From the NCBI GenBank assembly GCA_946811695.1, contig OX328123.1, forward strand, positions 44,535,403-44,599,402: DNA of 64,000 nt, in the 5' to 3' direction. Below are positions 1-11,170 of the stretch, in pieces (the first letter of the stretch is position 1; the number at the start of each line of letters is the position of its first letter). The DNA comes from Gonocerus acuteangulatus. Lineage: Eukaryota > Arthropoda > Insecta > Hemiptera > Coreidae. The notes under the pieces are model-generated. The model saw only the letters and a list, made by a program, of their open reading frames with translations. It had not been told where the DNA came from and ran no database searches. The position numbers and the translations under genes are program-made.

Positions 1-91
1 GGGCTAAGTGACTATGTATAGCTAAACAATAAGAGTTATTTTGAGGCCCCAGGTTTTTTTAACTCTCCAAGTTAAAATATATTTGAAAATA

Positions 92-137
<46 letters not shown>

Positions 138-1260
138 CCGGAAGTAACCTAAATTAACATTCATGTGATCGGAAATCCTGTAGATTGAAGCGGAAGTGGA
201 ACAGGAGTGAGGTTGCTCAGAGCAGACCGGGAGTGAACTTTGAGGTAACAAAATGTTGTAACTATAGCTCAAGCTATTAGCAATTACGATATTTCATAAA
301 TAGATTAGCGGTTAGCGCACTGCCGCCGCTAAGCGCTAACTATTAGCGCTGGCTTTCTACAGTTTCGCTAAATTAGCGGAGAGGTATCAGCTTTTAGCGC
401 GCGCTAACGTTTGCCCAACTCTGCCTTAAATCAAAGGAAGGAATAAGTTTATCTCGGATCTAGAGAGAATTCATTCCTGCAAGGAATAAAAGATAGATGT
501 TTGAAGAAGAGCCTGCCAGAAGGAATGAGTAACTCTAATTAATTTTATGGTCGGTCCTTGGATTAACCAACACTCCAATTACAATCACGTATTCTAGCGG
601 TTACACCAAAAGCTGCACCTTCATCTCTAGTTTTTTTTAACAAATACTAAAAATTATTTATTTCATTTAAAATTTTACAGTTTCAGAAACATTTTTTTAA
701 TACTCTTAAACTATAACTGATGGCAGGAATGATATTAAAAAGTATTTGATAATCTTCTTAATATTAAATGACTAATTAGGGTAAACCAGACAGTTATTGA
801 CCCCCCAAACTTCAACTTAAGGAAATAAGCGAACTAGTCCTAATTTCATTTTAAGAAATACAGGAAACTAATGTTTGAAGGGTCCTCTAAATCATCTATG
901 TGACACCCGATTGAAAAACCAACCACACGGAAGGCTTTAAAATTAATACCTCCAAGACTTGAGTTGAGAGCCAGTTAATGGCTACAAGGTTATGATTTCC
1001 TGAAGGATTTTCATTCAATTTTTTTGTTCCTACTCTCTTCCTACATTTGTTGCAATAAAGTTAAGTACTTTATATTGTTTGTTAATGTATAATTGAGTGG
1101 TTTTAAATTAAAATAATCAATTTAAATATTATTATACAGGGGTGTCAATAACTGGTAATTTTTTTCCAAAGTATTTTGTTATTGACACCCCATGTCAATA
1201 ACTAAATTATGATTTTTTTTTAAAATATTGATGGTTTTGTTTTAATTTTAATAATTAACA
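1..1260. other. Non-coding stretch with a possible small MITE
   Basis: No coding region is recognisable. A (TA)n tract lies at about 98-135, and bases 300-415 are unusually rich in TTAGCG/AGCGCTAA motifs in both orientations. CAGTTATTGACCCCCC at 791-806 has a 15/16 inverted match at 1139-1154, which could mark a 364-bp terminal-inverted-repeat element. A further copy of the motif at 1178-1191 forms a 14-bp stem with 1139-1152. No target duplication was found, so the MITE reading is weak. Confidence 0.35.
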
Positions 1261-1270
1261 GAGAGCCATA

Positions 1271-1275
<5 letters not shown>

Positions 1276-1325
<50 letters not shown>

Positions 1326-1914
1326 CTGTTCGCTCTCTAGATAGAAGACGAATGGTCCGATTTTGATGAAATTTGGTACAAAAATCCTTCGTCCAATTTG
1401 AAAGGTCAAGTTCGTTAACCAGCAAAATCCGCCTACTGGAAGATGGCGTTTGGGGCGAAATTCGCGCAAAAAAATCGTAACGCTTACGTTTTTTAGTTTA
1501 TAAGCTTGTAAGTACTCGTTTTATAGGCTTCTTGGGCTAGGAAAACGAATGAAACCATTTTCAAGGCGATAGCTTTAACCGTTTTCGAGAAAACTGAAAA
1601 AATAATTTTTGAATGCCGTTTTTGGTTTGGGTACTTAGAATCATGGGATTCAGTTGAAACATTTTCTGCATGTTCTACTTTCATCAAAACTAATATGTTG
1701 AAATTTTGGTTACGTTTGGAGTTAAGGAAGGGTTAGAATAAAATATTTTATTAACAGACATAAAAAGTTTTAGTAACTTTGTTTACTTTCCTTAATATCT
1801 CGAAAATGGTTGAGAATCTTGGTAAACGGAAGAATACCATTAGAAAGCTTATTAAATGGTCTAAAAAAAAGGTTCTAATGAAAGTTTTGATTAGGCGATG
1901 TCAATCGGAGAAAT
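1276..1914 (+). repeat. Dispersed (TA)n-associated repeat, copy 1
   Basis: This is the first of four related copies in the first 4.1 kb. It begins with a (TA)n tract (1276-1321), then a body containing the words TTTGTCTGTTCGCTC, GTCCGATTTTGATGAAATTT and GGTCAAGTTCGTTAACCAGC, and it ends near GATGTCAATCGGAGAAA (about 1897-1914). The 'tttcatcaaaatcgg' word is common at invertebrate mobile-element ends. Short open frames across it are not conserved between copies, so I read no protein. Superfamily unknown. Confidence 0.7.
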
Positions 1915-2253
1915 TCTAAGTACCCAAACCAAAAACGGTATTCAAAAACTATTTTTCCAATTTTCTCGAAAACGGTTAAAGCGATCGCCTTCAAAATGGT
2001 TTCATTCGTTTTCCTAGCCCAGGAATAATATAAAACGAGTACTTACAAGCTTATGAACTCAAAAACGTAAGCGTTACGATATTTTTTGCGCGAATTTCGC
2101 CCCAAACGCCATCTTACAGTAGGCGGATTTTGCTGGTTAACGAACTTGACCTTTCAAATTGGACGAAGGATTTTTGTACTAAATTTCATCAAAATCGGAC
2201 CATTCGTCTTCTATCTAGAGAGCGAACAGACAAATATACATATATATAAATAA

Positions 2254-2300
<47 letters not shown>

Positions 2301-2440
2301 AATTTGAACCACCGTTATTTTCGGTCTCTAGGGGTTCTGAAACGCGAAATTTTCTAGTCGGCACTTCCGGATTGTTTCATTGTATCAACCCTATAAGCGG
2401 GGTTCCTCCCTATGGGGGAGGGAGGAACCGCGCTAAAAGG
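1915..2440 (-). repeat. Dispersed (TA)n-associated repeat, copy 2, inverted
   Basis: This is the reverse complement of part of copy 1 (1915-2235 matches about 1321-1660 inverted), followed by (TA)n at about 2262-2297. It then has an end module, 2298-2440, with a perfect internal stem (GGTTCCTCCCT / AGGGAGGAACC) and the end word GGAACCGCGCTAA. Together with copy 1 it forms an imperfect palindrome over 1321-2235. Confidence 0.7.
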
Positions 2441-2559
2441 TTCTAAAGAAAGTTTTAATTAGGCGATGTCAATCGGAGAAAAAAGTGCGTAAAGCTTTAA
2501 ATTAATTGATTTCGTTTATTCCAATGGTTCTTTTTGTCTGTTTTATTTCTTGTTTTTAG

Positions 2560-2691
2560 CGCGGTTCCTCCCTCCCCCATAGGGAGGAACCCCGCTTATA
2601 AGGTTGATACAATGAAACAATCCGGAAGTGCCGACTAGAAAATTTTGCGTTTCAGAACCCCTAGGAACCGAAAATAACGGTGGTTCAAATT

Positions 2692-2746
<55 letters not shown>

Positions 2747-3192
2747 TTATTTATATATACGCTTACGTTTTTGAGTTCATAAGCTTGTAAGTACTCGTTT
2801 TATAGGCTTCTTGGGCTAGAAAAACGAATGAAACCATTTTCAAGGCGATAGCTTTAACCGTTGTCGAGAAAATTGGAAAAATAGTTTTTGAATACCGTTT
2901 TTGGTTTGGGTACTTAGAATAACGGGATTCAGTTGAAACATTATCTGCATGTTCTACTTTCATTAAAACTGATATGTTGAAAGTTATGTTACGTTTGGAG
3001 TTAAGGAAGGGTTAGAATAAAATATTTTATGAACAGATATGAAAAGTTTTGGAAACTTCGTATACTTTCATTAATATCTCGAACACGGTTGGGAAATCGT
3101 GGTAAGTGGATTGAAACTATTTGAAAGCTTACTAAATTCTCTACAAAAATGATTCTAAAACTATTTTTGATTAGGTTATGTCAATCGGAGAA
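2560..3192 (+). repeat. Dispersed (TA)n-associated repeat, copy 3
   Basis: The order is end module with GGTTCCTCCCT/AGGGAGGAACC stem (2560-2690), (TA)n (about 2695-2740), then the body without its first 160 bp (2761 on), ending at GATGTCAATCGGAGAAA. The end module is the inverted partner of 2298-2440, so 2300-2690 is a second palindrome with a roughly 120-bp centre. Confidence 0.7.
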
Positions 3193-3300
3193 ATAAATGC
3201 TTAAAACATCAAATACGTCTGTTTTGTTCTTATGAACGGGTTTTTGTCGTTCTTTTTGTAATTTTTGTCTCTTTCCCTTGGTTTTTTATTGCTTTTTATT

Positions 3301-3434
3301 AGCGCGGTTCCTCCCTCCCCCATAGGGAGGAACCCCGCTTATAAGGTTGATACAATGAAACAATCCGGAAGTGCCGACAAGAAAATTTCGCGTTTCAGAA
3401 CCCCTAGAGACCGAAAATAACGGTGGTTCAATTT

Positions 3435-3491
<57 letters not shown>

Positions 3492-3502
3492 TTGTTTTTA
3501 TA

Positions 3503-3556
<54 letters not shown>

Positions 3557-4104
3557 TTTTTCTGTTCGCTCATTTCTAGCTTCCCTGATGGTCCGATTTT
3601 GATGAAATTTGGTGCAAAAATCTGTCGTCCAATTTGAAAGGTCAAGTTCGTTAACCAGCAAAATCCGCCCACTGGAAGATGGCATTTGGGGCGAAATTCG
3701 CGCAAAAAAAATCGTAACGGCTAGGAAAACGAATGGAACCATTTTCAAGGCGATAGCTTTAACCGTTTTCGAGAAAACTGAAAAAATAATTTTTGAATGC
3801 CGTTTTTGGTTTGGGTACTTAGAATCAAGGGATTCAGTTGAAACATTTACTGCATGTTCTACATTCATAAAAACTAACATGTTGAAATTTTCGTTGCGTT
3901 TGGAGTTAAGGAAGGGTTAGAATAAAATATTTTATTAACAGGCATAAAAAAGTTTTGGTAACTTTGTATACTTTCCTTAATATCTCGAAAAAGGTTGAGA
4001 ATTTGGGAAACGGAAGAATACCATTAGAAAGCTTACTAAATGCTACAAAAAAGGTTCTAATGAAAGTTTTGATTAGGCGATGTCAATCGGAGAAATACCG
4101 TATG
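3301..4104 (+). repeat. Dispersed (TA)n-associated repeat, copy 4, longest
   Basis: This is the most complete copy: stem-bearing end module (3301-3435), two (TA)n tracts (about 3436-3483 and 3508-3556), then the body from TTTTCTGTTCGCTC to GATGTCAATCGGAGAAA (about 4080-4100). It sets the unit order as stem module, (TA)n, body, about 0.8 kb. It lacks the 45-bp CTTACG...CTTGGG segment of copy 1. No transposase frame is visible, so it is probably non-autonomous. Confidence 0.7.
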
Positions 4105-5293
4105 AAATGTCAGTTTTGGATTTGTCGATTTCCTTCAAATGTCTTGAAACTGTCGAGGCTCCTATTCCGAGTTCTTTGGCATATTCCCTAGTGTTTTTAA
4201 TTGCTTATAGTAGTCAAATGTATTTGTCAATAAAACAGGATACGTATAATTAGAATCAATATTTTGTTTGTTAGAATTCGAAGATGCCGTATGAATATCT
4301 AGATGTGACAGTACTGGTGTTGATTTCGTTCTTTAGAATTATTCTTGGTATTCCCTATTTTCATCTGTTACCCATAGTTTTTTATTGTTAGTAGATTTTT
4401 CTTATTGGTTATAGAATATTAATCTATTTGGCTATAAAACAGGATACGTAAAATTAGTGACAATATTTCGGAGATTTCTGAGCGAAATACGTTTAAGATT
4501 TTCTACCACCACGAACGGCTTTTTTCCTCTATTTTTATCCACTAGATAGGCTTTATTTTGCATATTATTCTGTATAAGTTTTATTCAGCAGGGGATTCTG
4601 ATGAAATGTCGTGTTTTTGCTCTGGATTTTAAATACGATGTATCTAAGATTGGATAACATTAGCGAGTCTACATAATTAAGAACCGACGACGGAGGATTA
4701 CTTCTTGCTATGATTTAGTCTACATACGTATATTAAGTCCTAAATCCAATCCTCCTAAAGTTCAATGCCCGTAGAAACCAGGGGCCGCAGGAAATTTACC
4801 TGCTAAGAGTTAATCCTCAAGAGCTGTAAATATACCCCAGGTATCTGCCGACACAAATACAAAGCCTAGGCGGAGAGCACCCCAAAAACTCAGATCCAAA
4901 CATAAGGTTATGTACTAAATATTGATAAAGACTACTTAGTTGTAAGCCGATTCATCAATTAGCAATCAATAGTTTTCAACAAAGGTTATATACTAAATAT
5001 TGATAAAAAGTATTTAATTAGAAAAAAAAAACAATATTCCACAAGACTTGTTTTTGGTCCATTTGTGTCTACTCCATAGACTTAATTAGGTATATTATTC
5101 TATTGTAGTTGGGCAACTAAACTTTGTTTTACTTTGTTAAATAAAGTTTTTTTTCTTGACTTGTTATTCGTCAAGACTTTTATTTGTCCTTGTGTATTTA
5201 CTAGATAGGTTTATTCGGCATATTATTCTATATAGGCTATATTAGGCAGGGTATTCTACTCAATCTTGTGTACTTCTTCTTGATCCTTCTGTA
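4105..5293. other. Dispersed repeat modules, no gene
   Basis: No coding region was seen. Short modules recur: TTTTAATTGCTTATAG followed by 'aataaaacaggatacg' at about 4194-4245, a related copy at 4430-4460, and another at 5846-5895. A 'cttattaggcatattattct' type module recurs at about 4552, 5090, 5210 and 5570. These look like fragments of one degraded repeat. Confidence 0.4.
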
Positions 5294-5546
5294 CATGGGC
5301 GTATATAAAAACAATTTCGGGGGGGGGGGTTAAACCATTTCCAGGGTATGGAATACTACATATTTAGAGCTTGGAATAGTTTTAGGCAACTAAAACGCTA
5401 TTACACGTAAAATAAAATATGTTTTATGAACTAAGTGATCTTATTTAATTTATTTTTAAGGGTTTTACGAGAAGTTTTTATCATCAATTCAAAATTTCGG
5501 GAGGGTCTGCAGTCCCCTCAGCCCCCCCCCCTCATATACGCCCATG
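5294..5546. mobile_element. hAT-like MITE, 253 bp, copy 1
   Basis: It has terminal inverted repeats CATGGGCGTATATa / TATACGCCCATG and an exact 8-bp target duplication CTTCTGTA (5286-5293 and 5547-5554). There is a G-run near one end and a C-run near the other, and no ORF. The 8-bp duplication is typical of hAT (also P and Merlin); the superfamily is inferred from duplication length only. A second copy with its own duplication is at 42666-42908. Confidence 0.85.
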
Positions 5547-5579
5547 CTTCTGTATCCTCTAGAAAGGCTTTATTAGGCA

Positions 5580-5720
5580 TATTTTGTATTGATTTATAGA
5601 GCTTTGCTTTAGAATGAGAGCCAGATTCTGTAATTTCCGCTTCTGTGTACAAGTTAGCTACTGTCGGTGTCCCTGACGCCTTAATATCACTTTTATTCGA
5701 GATGTTCGAGAGGATTTTGA
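5580..5720 (+). repeat. Dispersed repeat shared with 54275-54415
   Basis: This stretch of about 140 bp ('gatttatagagc...tttagaatgag...ccgcttctgtgt...cttttattcg') recurs in the same orientation just after the palindromic Tc1-like element at 54.3 kb. No function is apparent. Confidence 0.6.
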
Positions 5721-5785
5721 CAATTTTCACAAGATATATAAAAAAAATAAGTTTATTTTTTTTTCTAAGCTTATCAAATGGCACT

Positions 5786-5840
5786 AGGGACATGAACGGA
5801 ACCGCGCTAAGATGCTGCAGTTCCTGCGAGTCGGACTTTT
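5786..5840 (+). repeat. Conserved 50-bp motif, copy 1
   Basis: It holds ATGAACGGAACCGCGC, then a segment with GCAG..CTGC stem potential, then TCCTGCGAGTCGGACTTTTT. It ends in a T-run that could be a Pol III terminator or the edge of an element. Close relatives are at 6153-6207, 31609-31658 and 62433-62480. Confidence 0.6.
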
Positions 5841-6152
5841 TTTTTTAATTGCTTATAGTTGGATAATGTATTTGACAATAAAACTGGTTAAGTAAAATAA
5901 CAAAAACAATTTATTGTTAGAAATATAGATTTCCATGATTCCAAGACCTTGTCACTAGCGGGTCTGTTTCTAGTGTTAGCCGACCCTTCCAGGTAAGATT
6001 GTAAATCATGACCTTTCAAGACTTTACTACTCACAGGAATGGCGTTAGTGACCTTAAGGGTTGACACGCCATTGTAATAATTAATTTTAAAAAAAAGACT
6101 GGTGGAACCAAAATAATAACTGCTTCTATTTTAATCTTTCCAAATTAGACTT

Positions 6153-6207
6153 GGGATATGAACGGAACCGCGCAAAGATGATGCAGTCCTGCGAGACGGA
6201 CTTTTTT
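6153..6207 (+). repeat. Conserved 50-bp motif, copy 2
   Basis: It has the same arrangement as 5786-5840: ATGAACGGAACCGCGC, GATGATGCAG, TCCTGCGAGACGGACTTTTT. The two copies lie 367 bp apart in the same orientation. Confidence 0.6.
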
Positions 6208-6964
6208 TGTTGTTTATCTATTATTGGGAATGTTTCTCGATTAACAACCATTGTTCTCAACAATTTGTTTTGTTGTGATTTTTACATGTTTGATTACTAT
6301 TGGCAGTTTATTGTGTTTATATATTTATTGAGCGAATCGCATTAAATGACTAAATAAAATGCTCTTAAATAAACAAATAAAAGAAAATTATTTATTATTC
6401 ACGTATGGGCCCGGGAGAAGTTCAATTGACGCTGTTCTGACAAAGGCCGTAGCCGGGTAAGCATGGGTTGTCGCCCCCAGAAAGGTTTTTGCTTTAAAAT
6501 GCCCACGTTTGAATGGGCTCTTTATAGTATATTATATATAACAATATATGAGTCATACGTTTCCAAAAGGAGCCATGTCCTTGAAAGCTAAATGTTGAGG
6601 AAACGATTAAAACTGTTTCAGCATCTAATGTTTTTGATTTCCGTTGAAAGTTTTTTTTTAAAGGGTATTGCTTTACTACACAGGTTTTTATGACGTTTTA
6701 CCCTTTTAATACAATGGTTTTTTAAAAAAAAAGTAAATCATATTTTGGACATGGGCCGTTTTGGAACTGTATGCTGGACAAGGGTCACTTTGGAACTGTA
6801 TAAAATGGACAAGGTGCATTTTGATTTTGTACAATGGTTAAACAATGAATTGTCTAATTTGCGAATTTATCAGTATTCTCATTTACTGTTAAAACAAAAT
6901 AATCAGTAAAAGTTAGTAGAAATATAGACTTAGATACTATTAAATCAAAAAGTTTTAAGTTACT
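6208..6964. other. AT-rich non-coding stretch
   Basis: No recognisable gene. The phrase 'ggacatgggcc-ttttggaactgtat' recurs in diverged form at about 6767, 6795 and 6822, and again at 7308, a short degenerate tandem repeat. Confidence 0.35.
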
Positions 6965-7190
6965 TTACACGACTTCACTATTTTCCATCTCATAGTCCTG
7001 ATCTTCTGAATCGCTCCCATCAAGTTCTTCTATATTCTGTAAAAGTAATTTGTAGAACTTCAACTTTGGGAGATCCTGCCAGGCTGTTCCAAATGCAGAG
7101 TAAGTAGTTTCGCTACATCTTTTTTTTTTTCTTTTTCTTCCTTATTGGTACACCAGGCGTCAGTTCAGGATTTTCAAAAGTATTTTTCAT
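6965..7190 (-). pseudogene. Possible coding remnant, unidentified, acidic C-terminus
   Basis: Read on the minus strand from an ATG at 7190, the frame gives a short segment containing ENPELTPGVPIR and a lysine run. After a one-base shift inside an A-run (about 7118-7132) it continues as SAFGTAWQDLPKLKFYKLLL and an acidic tail with ELDGSDSEDQDYEMENSEVV, stop at 6965-6967. Composition (basic patch, amphipathic stretch, Asp/Glu/Ser tail) looks protein-like. It might be the end of a transposon protein or a gene exon. I do not recognise the family. Confidence 0.3.
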
Positions 7191-7418
7191 AGGATAAGAG
7201 TCTTATTAAGGCTTTAATATTTAATTCACTGGAAAGAACAGGAAAAGCTTAATTCAGTGGTTCCAAAATCTCATTTTCGAAATTTTGTGGACATGGGTCC
7301 TTTTGGAAATGGATGACTTATATAATATAGTCAGGATAAGTGAGTCTGAGGATAAGATCAGCGTTACATATAGGTCTATATCATATTGAATATAGGTCAT
7401 ATTACAGGACCTGCATAG
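7191..7418. other. Short non-coding stretch
   Basis: AT-rich and without a recognisable feature apart from another copy of the GGACATGGGTCCTTTTGG phrase at 7308. Confidence 0.3.
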
Positions 7419-7531
7419 GAAGGATCCCGCTTATGAGTTTGACCTCATGAAGCAATCCGGAATTGCCAGCTAGAAAATTTCACGTTTCAGAACTCATAGG
7501 TCACGAAAATAATGGTTTTACAATTTTTTTT
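7419..7531 (+). repeat. End-module fragment of the (TA)n-associated repeat
   Basis: A diverged copy of the end module at 2580-2690 ('cccgcttatgag...catgaagcaatccggaa...gaaaattt...cgtttcagaac...cgaaaataa'), here without the GGTTCCTCCCT stem and without the (TA)n tract. Confidence 0.6.
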
Positions 7532-8455
7532 ATGGGCTAAAAGTCTTCCTTAACTACACATAATGATATCCAAGAGTCTTTATGTGAAGAAAATAATTTT
7601 AAATTGGCAAAAAATACGATTTACCGAGTGAAGCATGATGCGAGTGAACGCGAAGCTGATTTGAAGATTATTTTTTGAGCGAGCATCGATTGGTCCATTT
7701 TTAATTGTCAAGTTTTTTTTTTGGTTCTCTTTCATTATATTTCAAAATTAAACCCCACTTTTTAGAAGGAAATTATGAATAAAAATGAAATAGGAAAAAC
7801 AATTTCTGAACATTAAACTTTAAAGTCGTTTTCTCAAAACTATGTTTTTGAGATCGGGCGATACTCTGGCGTCTTCAATTTTTGCCCGATCAACTTCAAA
7901 TTTTAACTGCAGCTTCTTATAGATATTTTCTAGTAAAGTACGTAGGATGTTTTTGATTCGTCGAATTATAACGATTTATGACCGATTTTCGACGGATTTC
8001 TTAATAGAAAATGAAGAATTGTTCATAATTTTCGGGGAAAAAAAAATTAATATTTCTTAAAACTCTCACGTACTTTAGTAGATTTAACCTTCTTCTTTCG
8101 AAATAATTTTAGTTTTTTGTTCTAGATTAAAAATTGCTACCCGTGATGAAAGAGGGTTTCCGTTCGTCAGACACAGCGCGGCCATTTTTTACCGAATAAT
8201 TGAAACTTTTTTTTTTTTAGATACTTTAACATCCCATATAAAATGTATAACGAAGAATTGTGAAATATTGATTGATTTGTTATTTTCAAATTCAAGAAAA
8301 TGACCTTGCTTTTGATCGCACAAGGTAGTATTAAAAAAATAAAGTCAGTCCCGTAACAGGCCACGACGGCCTTGAGGGACAGACACTGTAGAAGTATCTG
8401 ATTCACGACCATAAGGCACACTAAGGAGATAGTGTGGTCAATACTATGCTCCGGC
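7532..8455. other. Non-coding, AT-rich
   Basis: Nothing I can name. The text resembles decayed mobile-element sequence (for example 'cttcaaattttaactgcagc'), but no ends or frames are clear. Confidence 0.3.
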
Positions 8456-8472
8456 CGCCTGATTTTCCCCTT

Positions 8473-8678
8473 GGTGCTTCGACTGCTGGTCATTAGCACC
8501 AAGGTACCCATTATTAAATTAACTAAAGGCTGGGTTGGCCTAGGGAAGGTCAGGGAGGCCGAATTCAACCTATGACTCTAGAAGAAAAAATCTTAAGTGC
8601 TCTCTCGGGATTTGAAATGAGCTCCTCCAGCATATGAGTCCAGTGCTCAGCACTAAACTAACCTCGCCCCCACAAGGT
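8473..8678 (-). mobile_element. tRNA-derived SINE, diverged
   Basis: On the minus strand a tRNA-like head starts near 8678 with a box A-like GAGGTTAGTTTAGTGC and a box B-like CATTTCAAATCCCG. After an unrelated body the element ends with the stem motif GGTGCTAATGACC...GAAGCACC (8473-8500). That motif is the 3' tail of the intact LINE at 36.3 kb. No A-tail is preserved. Confidence 0.6.
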
Positions 8679-8699
8679 TGTATTACCCCTTAATTAATT

Positions 8700-9940
8700 A
8701 ATCAAAACTTTTAGGGTAAGGCCTATAGGAAATACGTTCAAAAAGTTGAAGAAATCCTAATCGAAGTTCCTGTTGAACTATTCATTATTAGTAGGGTAGA
8801 ATAGAGAGCTGAGAGCGACTGAGCGATGAGCGGGCAGCTCCCTAGACAGCAGTAAGGCCAGTATTAGCTCCATTTCTCTAGAGGATGAAGTCGGGAGTGG
8901 GAGCTGTCTACTCCCAAGTCCTGGGGATCTAATTCCCTTATCCTCAGGGAACATTATTAAAGATACTCAACAGGCTCGTTAATTTAGCTATATGAGTAAT
9001 TACAGTGCTGTCTCCTTCATATAAGCGTCGACTTTCAAAACAACATATATCCAAATCGTGGGGGACACAAAAAACGTACAATTTCTTTACATAAATATAC
9101 ATGGCCAACGCGCAGCATGCGCGAACGCCAGCGGTTTCGTACATGGCCACCGCGTTTTTTTTTCAGTTTAGTCATCGCTAAAGCATATTTATGCTAATAT
9201 AAAATTATTTTGATGAATAAGGAGATTTAACCCATTTTTAATGGCATCGACTCATATATAAACGTCTCTCTCCCTCTCTCCTTCCCTCCCACCGCCTCTA
9301 GGTTCTTTCTGAAGAAATTCGCTTTTTTTGTCATATTCAAGAGCGTTCTCTGTTATTTTAGGAAGGAGATATTAATAAAACAAAAAAATCGACCGCCCTT
9401 TCTTATTTATCGACACTAGGTTCTGGGGTTACCGCTCAGTATAAAGGAAACTACTCCTTGAGATTGAGACCTACTTCTTCACAGGGTAAGTTCTTTCCCA
9501 GGCGAAACGATTCGACTGACGAAAAGTTTTCTTCCAGACGATAGGATACGGCTGAGTGGGTGGAGAAGTTTTGATGATAGTTCAAAGTCCCGGGGTGCGG
9601 TGGCTGACGCCCAGAATACAAATTGCACCTTGGCAAAGACAAGGTGCACGTGCTTCGCAACCTCTCTCTACACAGAAGGCCAATTACTCACCCCCAGGAG
9701 GGGATATGTGTTATCCTTCAAGAAGTCAGACTTCAATAGAATGAAAAAAAGAATCAGTAAATCCAAAATAATCATCTACTAGGATTTTCAAGAATCATTT
9801 ATTGGTAAATTGACATTTATTCATATGAAACAAATTAGAAGGTTCTTTCTGAGCAGGATTTAAATTTTTATGAGATTTCTTTCTGCTCACTCTACTTCAG
9901 AACACTTCACCGCCCTAGGAGATCTCGAGGCTACCTAGAC
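8700..9940. other. Non-coding stretch
   Basis: No gene seen. Local points are a GC-rich patch at 9100-9155 with repeated 'acatggcca-cgcg', and pyrimidine-rich sequence at 9265-9300. GGGGTGCGGTGGCTGACGCC at 9594-9613 resembles 7SL/Alu text by chance length only. Confidence 0.3.
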
Positions 9941-9992
9941 TCATGCTGTATAAGAAGTGGCCTGTAGGAAAATGGATTTACTAAGATGCGTT

Positions 9993-10022
9993 GGTGCTAA
10001 TGGCCCTAGAAGTCGATGCACC
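9993..10022 (+). repeat. LINE/SINE 3'-tail stem motif, isolated copy
   Basis: A 30-nt stem-loop (GGTGCTAATGG ... TCGATGCACC) matching the tail motif of the LINE at 36334-36363 and of the SINEs. It lies just upstream of a LINE coding remnant, but no poly(A) follows. Confidence 0.6.
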
Positions 10023-10079
10023 CCGATAAGATACGTAAGACTTTTGGATAGAACGGATTCGATGAATATCCGAATGCTT

Positions 10080-10430
10080 GTCTTGGCCAAAGAACCGCTC
10101 TGTGGACCATAACCAGCCTGTCGAGTATCTCTAAACCTAGCCAAAGGAATTATTGGTGACTGGGCGAGGACAGAACACCTAGTCATTTGGACAAGAATCC
10201 AAAGGCAAAGACACTCAAAGCAAGATAGATAGGAAACGAAGAAAGACAATTTTGTCCCTACATTGAAAGGTTTTGAGAGAGAATTGCTCCTTACACAGGT
10301 CATGCGAAGTGGAACAAACATCTACATAACTTGGGACTGATAGAGGAGGAAACACCTGTACATATAATTTGTGATTGTACAGATACTCGCGAGAAGGCGT
10401 TTCATGCACTTTGGCTGCGCAATAATAACG
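10080..10430 (+). pseudogene. LINE ORF2 C-terminal remnant
   Basis: The plus strand keeps, across frame changes, words typical of the C-terminus of RNase H/zinc LINE ORF2 proteins: TGHAKWNKHLHNLGLIEEET, then VHIICDC (10350-10380), which is the end of the C..C..H..C motif. The first Cys pair is lost. About 350 bp survive, and no RT domain remains. Confidence 0.6.
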
Positions 10431-11083
10431 GACCCGGGTAAGAGATTCTCAGTATACACATCAGAATATCAGAGGAGGGTTCGTCATAGATGCAAGGCTA
10501 ATATAAGTGACCCAGCAGGATTTCAGGGGCTAAATAGATGTTTTAGGTCGAGTTGCTTTCTATGCTTCTCTTGCCTTCAGAGTTTTATACCGCAGGCCCA
10601 TAATCCCTAAAAATGCTATGTAAATAAGTAGTAGATATAAAATGGACTTTCTGAATCACCCACAAAATCTCAATAAAACACGTACGCACGCAAAAAACAA
10701 AAAGCGAACCGCTATTGTAGGAAATTCCACCAAGGGAAGTAACGCTCATAATGGGAGTTGAATTTTTTGCCTATACTGCAGAATTGCTGCGCCCAAACTC
10801 AAAACGCTGCATTATAGATGCAAGCTGAAATTTAGTAATGCTATTTTTAAGTTTTGACTGCTTCATCGGGAGCTAAAATTGAAAATATAGCGTTCCGCCT
10901 TATACAAATATTTTTAATATGATACATAGAGAAAATACATTTTACAAAATTCAGATATGTGTTTAAACGAAGTATCGAGCATTTTGGCGACCAAACGACT
11001 AGTTGTTGTAATTTATCTGTTAACGTCGTTTAGATCTCAGGCGTTGGTAGCTGGTTGGTAAAGGATTGTCATAATGTAGTAAA
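10431..11083. other. Non-coding stretch
   Basis: No recognisable gene or repeat boundary. Confidence 0.3.
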
Positions 11084-11170
11084 ATAAAGAACGCCATCAT
11101 TCACTGATCGAAATAGTTTATTTCAAAAAGCGCTTTCAAGATACGGGCCCATCATCAGTGTCAACGGATT
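11084..11170 (-). mobile_element. Penelope-like terminal motif, possible
   Basis: On the minus strand the stretch reads CACTGATGATGG, CCCGTATCTTGAAAGCGC, then TTGAAATAAACTATTTCGAT. The order CTGATGA...GAAA is the hammerhead-like arrangement known from Penelope-like element terminal repeats. The stem II pairing is poor here, so any ribozyme would be decayed. The call is by motif resemblance only. Confidence 0.4.

Noticed and set aside
3286..3705. Open frames with long IYIYIY runs (also near 13.0, 46.3 and 51.7 kb)
   Set aside because: They are translations of (TA)n microsatellites, with no conservation of frame between repeat copies.
9590..9640. 7SL/Alu-like text GGGGTGCGGTGGCTGACGCC
   Set aside because: Only about 20 bp agree, there is no left or right monomer structure, and no tail follows at the expected distance.
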